Positions 60,162 through 64,000 of a stretch of DNA of 64,000 bases are shown in pieces. Made by a program: the position numbers and the translations under genes. Location of the stretch: assembly GCA_035235625.1 (NCBI GenBank), contig CP141144.1, positions 36,392,014-36,456,013 on the forward strand. The letters run 5' to 3'. This DNA comes from Saururus chinensis (taxonomy: Eukaryota; Streptophyta; Magnoliopsida; Piperales; Saururaceae). The notes under the pieces are model-generated. The model ran no database searches, was not told the origin of the DNA, and worked only from the letters and a program-made list of their open reading frames with translations. The first letter of the stretch is position 1. Each line of letters starts with the position of its first letter.

Positions 60162-61680
60162 ATGGCTGAACATCAGTTAGTATATGCACCACTTAAAGCT
60201 CTAAGGGAGTATTACACTCCTAATGAGTACACCTCTCCTTCATGCATTAGGTTGCCAGCGGTCGCTGCCCAAAATTATGAGATTAAGCCCAATGTTATTC
60301 AAATGCTTCCATCCTTTTATGGGCTTAATAATGAAAACCCGTACAGGCACCTAGATGACTTTTTAGAACTATGCACAACTTTTAAGCTCTCAAATTTAAC
60401 CGATGAAGCTGTTAAACTTCTCCTTTTCCCTTTCACATTGAAAGATAAGGCTAAGGAATGGATTCACTCATTAGAGCCAAACACTATCACAACATGGGCC
60501 CAAATGCAACAAGAGTTCCTTAAAAAGAACTTCCCCATAGGTAAGACCAACCAAATGAGAAAGGCCATAACCACTTTTGCCCAACTTCCCACTGAACAGT
60601 TCCATGAGAGTTGGGATAGACTTAAGGACCTTCTTAGGAGGTGTCCTCATCATGCTATCCCTAAGTGGCAATTAGTGCAACGTTTTTATGAGGGTCTTAC
60701 TGAACAAATCCGTCATCTTGTTGATGCAAGTTGTGGGGGTACCTTCTTGTTAAAAAATGAAAATGAGGCTTAGAAACTTTTTGAGGACTTGAGTGAAAAT
60801 TCTCTTCAACATGCTGCGTTGAATAGAAATGAGAGTGGATTATCTACCTTGAACAATGCCCCCTCTAGGGGTGGCTTGTATGAAGTCAAAAACCCATTAG
60901 ACCTCTCCTCCAAAGTTGATACTTTGAGTAGGAAGTTGGACCTCCTTATGACTTCAACCCATCATCCCACTCCCTTCACTCAAGATGTATGCATAATATG
61001 CCTTAGCCCAGCCCATACTATCATAGAGTGTCCCTCTGCCTCTCAATTTCCTGAGCTTGTCCAGGACCATGTAAATGTCACCCAATCCTTCCCTAGGGCT
61101 GAGAACAATCCATTTTCAAATACATATAACCCTGGGTAGAGGAATCATCCTAACTTTTCTTGGCAAACAAAAAACCAAGGGGTTATGGGTAACCAACCCC
61201 CTAGGCACCCATTCCAAGTTCCACCAACCCATATCCACCAACCTCAAGTGCAACCTCCGTATGTCCAATCCAATAGGAGTCCAAGTTTTGAAGAAAAGGT
61301 TTTGAGTGCCTTGCAAGGCCTTCAATCTCACTCCCAACTCCTCCACTCTCACACACAATCTATAGCAAAGTTAGAAGCCTAAATTGGACAACTAGCTAAT
61401 GTTATTAACAAGAGAGAGATGGGGGTGTTGCCAAGTCAACCCCTACCAAACCCTAAAGGTCAATTTCAGGTAGAGGGAGCTCCTCCCTCTAATGAACAAG
61501 TTAATTCCATAATGAGCCTTAGGAGTGGGAGGATTATTGACAAGAGTATTAGGGGGACACCAGTGACAGATGATAGGAGTGAGGAGTTAGAGAGGGCAGT
61601 CCCTAATGAACCTCAAGTAGAAGTTAGTACACCACATGAGAAGGAGTTTGTATCTCCTTCCCCTTCCTTAGAGCCATAGT
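60162..61680 (+). pseudogene. gag region of the Athila-like element
   Basis: The retrotransposon gag domain has PSCIRLPAVAAQNYEIKPN at the start, then LLLFPFTLKDKAKEWIHSL, TTWAQMQQEFLKKNFPIGK and LVQRFYEGL. A CCHC zinc knuckle (CIICLSPAHTIIEC) lies near 61000. A Gln/Pro/His-rich linker follows at 61.15-61.4 kb. Start and domain order match Athila-type gag. A few breaks are present. Confidence 0.85.
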
Positions 61681-61739
61681 CTAAGACCTCTTCCGATGGA
61701 TCTTATATCCCTAGGGCACCCTTTCCTCAATGTCTTGAC

Positions 61740-62567
61740 ATGGCCCCACCATTTAGAAAAAGCACAGCTAAGATGGATGATATTCTTGAGACTTTCAAAC
61801 AAGTCAAAATTAATCTCCCTCTCTTAGATGCTATTAAGCAAGTCCCTGCTTATGCTAAGTTCCTTAAAGACCTATGCACTCAAAAGCGTACATCCAAGAC
61901 CCATGTGTCTAAGAAGGTCTTTCTCACCGAACAAGTTAGCTCTCTTTTGAAGTTTGACACCCTACCTAAGTATAAGGACCCTGGAGTACCCACTATTTCT
62001 TGTGTCATAGGTGATCACTCCATCCATAGAGCCCTCCTTGACCTTGGTGCGAGTGTCAATCTACTCCCTTACTCGGTGTATGAGAAACTAGGGTTAGGAG
62101 AATTACAGCCTACATTAGTTACCTTGCAGCTAGCTGACCATTCTGTGCATAAGCCTCGAGGAGTCATTGAGGATGTCTTAGTGAAGGTTGACCGGTTCTT
62201 TTTCCCTGTTGATTTTATTATCTTAGATATGGAAACCGGTGCCAACCCCACATATCAGATTCCTATAATTGTAGGTCGTCCTTTTCTTGCCACAGCTAAT
62301 GCATGCATAAATTGTAGGATAGGGGTAATGGAGATGACTTTTGGGAACATGAAAGTGCAACTAAATGCTTTTGATGTGTCTAACCATTTGCCTGCACCTT
62401 CTAATGCTGAATGTTTTATGGTAGACAATTTTAGATTTGATGCTTATGACAGAGGTCCATCTTTTGTAGCATCAGCCCATAATCAAGTCACATCTTCTAA
62501 TTTGTTTGCATCATCTTTTTGGAGACTTAAGAGAAAAGCCAATACTAATATCTACCAGCCGCCCTGA
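61740..62567 (+). pseudogene. Retropepsin-like protease region of the Athila-like element
   Basis: About 275 codons. The catalytic DLGASVNLLP stretch lies near 62040-62070 and the GRPFLATANA flap-side stretch near 62275. IEDVLVKVDRFFFPVDFIIL lies between them. DLGAS is the normal form in Athila proteases. The frame ends shortly after the protease core, and no reverse transcriptase follows. In a complete relative this part would be cleaved from a gag-pol polyprotein. Confidence 0.82.
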
Positions 62568-62569
62568 TA

Positions 62570-64000
62570 TATTTGAGAATGTTGGCAATGTCTGGCTAAA
62601 GACAATAAACTTAGCGCTTCTTGGGAGGCGACCCATGTTTTTGATATATTTCTTTTCCTTTTGATTATTTTCTTTGCTTCATTTAGGCTTTATTTACTTA
62701 TTTTCTCAGTTTTTTTTTCTCATTATAGTGTATCTTCTTTTATGGGATATAATACTTTAGGTTTGGGGGAATGCTCATCACTTATATTTATTTCTTTCCT
62801 CCAATCCTATGTACTTCACTTTCAGATTAGTAGATTAGTTATGCTTTTAGGTGATATCTTTCTTTCCCTCTCTTACTTATTCTTGTCATTGTAGTATATA
62901 TTTTCTTTAACATTGAGGACAATGTTCAGTTTAGATTTGGGGGTGTAGAAAGATATTTTTTTTCTTTTTCTTTTAGGATGTTTTAGAGTTTGTTTTCTTT
63001 TGTTTACTTTTAAGTGGGTTTTATCACTTATTTTCTTTTAAAAGTATATATTTGTTTTTAAAGAAATCAATTTCATGAAGAAAGTTCAAGTAATTAATTA
63101 AGTGATGAAAATGATTGAGTGAGTAATTTCTATTTTATTTTCATTATCTTGGATAATTTGTGCTTATATTTTTAAATCACATTTCACACACTTGAAACTT
63201 GTAGGAATATAATTTTATGATTTATTACTTGTAGTCTTAGTGGGATATCTTTAATTGAGCATATATTTTTGAAAACTTGGTAATTGAGTAATTTTTAATA
63301 TTTTATGATAAATCTTTATGCTTAGCTTTTATTTGAAAAAAAATGGGATAAGTGTGTATAAAAAAAAAGAATAAAAAAAAATAAAAAAAAGAATGAAAAA
63401 AAAAGTTGAAAAAAAATAGATTGAATGAAAAAAAATGATGAAAAAAAAAAGGTTTGTTTCTCTTTTTACTGAGTAACCAGACCTTGTGCCTAGGCAAGTA
63501 TAAGGGATCGCGTCAAAAGGTAAAAAGTTGAGGTAAATTCTTTTATAACTTGCTTGGTTCTGTAGCCTTTAGAGTTCGAGTTATTAAGCCTGAGGGGCGT
63601 TTCAACACCTAGTGCCTTGAGCCAACTAGATTAGGGACACTGGCCTAACGCTTGTTACATGGACTATTTAGAAAGCTTAATAGAACTAAGTATTGCACAA
63701 GTCATATTTTGATGTATATTATGCTCTTATTCCCTAAATTTAATTGAAATTTGAAGGCTATTACATGAGGGTTTATTATGTGATGTTAAGGATGAAAGAT
63801 TGTCATTTTTATATTTTTGAGTTAGTGAACTTTAATGAGCTTGGTTAATGGGTCACATAAGATATGCTTGTTAATAAAGAATGAAATTGTATGACTACAA
63901 AGTTTCTACACTTTATGTTTTTGAAATATATATATGTAGTTGCACAATTATTTCTAAGATGGGGTTATAGAATGGATTATTCCTTACTTGAAAGTGATCA
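62570..64000 (+). other. 3' non-coding part of the Athila-like element
   Basis: No coding domain. It contains the cttgggaggcgacccatg segment at about 62615, a tttgggggtgtag purine run at about 62936, and an A-rich low-complexity tract at 63340-63460. The 3' LTR has not begun by 64000, as far as can be told by comparison with 58281. Confidence 0.6.

Larger units (their letters stand above)
58281..64000 (+). mobile_element. Athila-like LTR element with gag and protease only, running past the window end
   Basis: 5' LTR 58281-59691, tRNA-Asp primer site, leader, gag and protease, then a 3' non-coding part of more than 1.4 kb. The 3' LTR lies outside. No reverse transcriptase, RNase H or integrase domain is seen. 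The protease part leads straight into a segment (about 62570-62640, including cttgggaggcgacccatg) that in Athila-type elements normally lies downstream of pol. A purine-rich gtttagatttgggggtgtag near 62930 resembles the polypurine-type sequences of this group. The coding part is broken in a few places. It is probably a non-autonomous derivative. Confidence 0.82.

Noticed and set aside
61740-62567. A host aspartic protease gene
   Set aside because: The DLGAS motif, the surrounding phrases and the position after a gag with a zinc knuckle are those of an Athila-type retroelement protease.
63303-63497. Minus-strand Phe-rich open frame
   Set aside because: It is the complement of an A-rich low-complexity tract.

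Overview
This window is nuclear DNA from a flowering plant. The evidence is its plant-type genes: a subfamily-XII LRR receptor kinase with one short GT-AG intron, and an intronless PPR protein of the DYW class. It also has plant lineages of LTR retrotransposons (chromovirus, Athila-like, Copia) and hAT, CACTA-like and Harbinger-like DNA transposons. I cannot name the species. I see no bacterial operons, CRISPR array, rRNA or tRNA genes.

Layout. 0-0.5 kb is a degenerate tandem array of about 46 bp. 0.5-7.2 kb holds a Copia-type remnant split by a 5.06-kb element (907-5967) whose two LTRs are inverted, flanked by a 5-bp duplication. 7.2-12.3 kb is AT-rich with no recognisable gene. 12.29-24.63 kb holds two related chromoviruses, both on the minus strand and 45 bp apart; the first carries a solo Athila-like LTR. 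24.6-30.2 kb is repeat-rich: a cluster of short perfect hairpins, a Copia 3' LTR, and a direct repeat around a 1.4-kb block. 30.23-33.37 kb is the receptor kinase gene. 34.57-37.29 kb is a small non-autonomous LTR element. 37.45-39.31 kb is a CACTA-like element with GA-rich tracts. 39.3-44.3 kb is a stack of tandem arrays with a nested solo LTR. 44.4-47.9 kb holds a broken Myb/SANT-like gene and a Harbinger-like terminus. 48.0-51.3 kb holds a chromovirus gag remnant interrupted by a hAT element, then a second hAT-like end. 51.55-53.56 kb is the PPR gene. 55.0-57.2 kb is a Copia remnant. 57.6-58.28 kb is a host gene fragment. 58.28 kb to the end is an Athila-like gag-protease element that runs out of the window.

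Only two host genes look intact: the receptor kinase (a likely cell-surface immune-type sensor) and the PPR-DYW protein (a likely organelle RNA editing factor). They are unrelated and share no pathway. Most of the rest is nested mobile-element fossils, several dated in relative order by target-site duplications. The most unusual object is the inverted-LTR element at 907-5967, for which a related copy at 27.2 kb supplies the unoccupied site.
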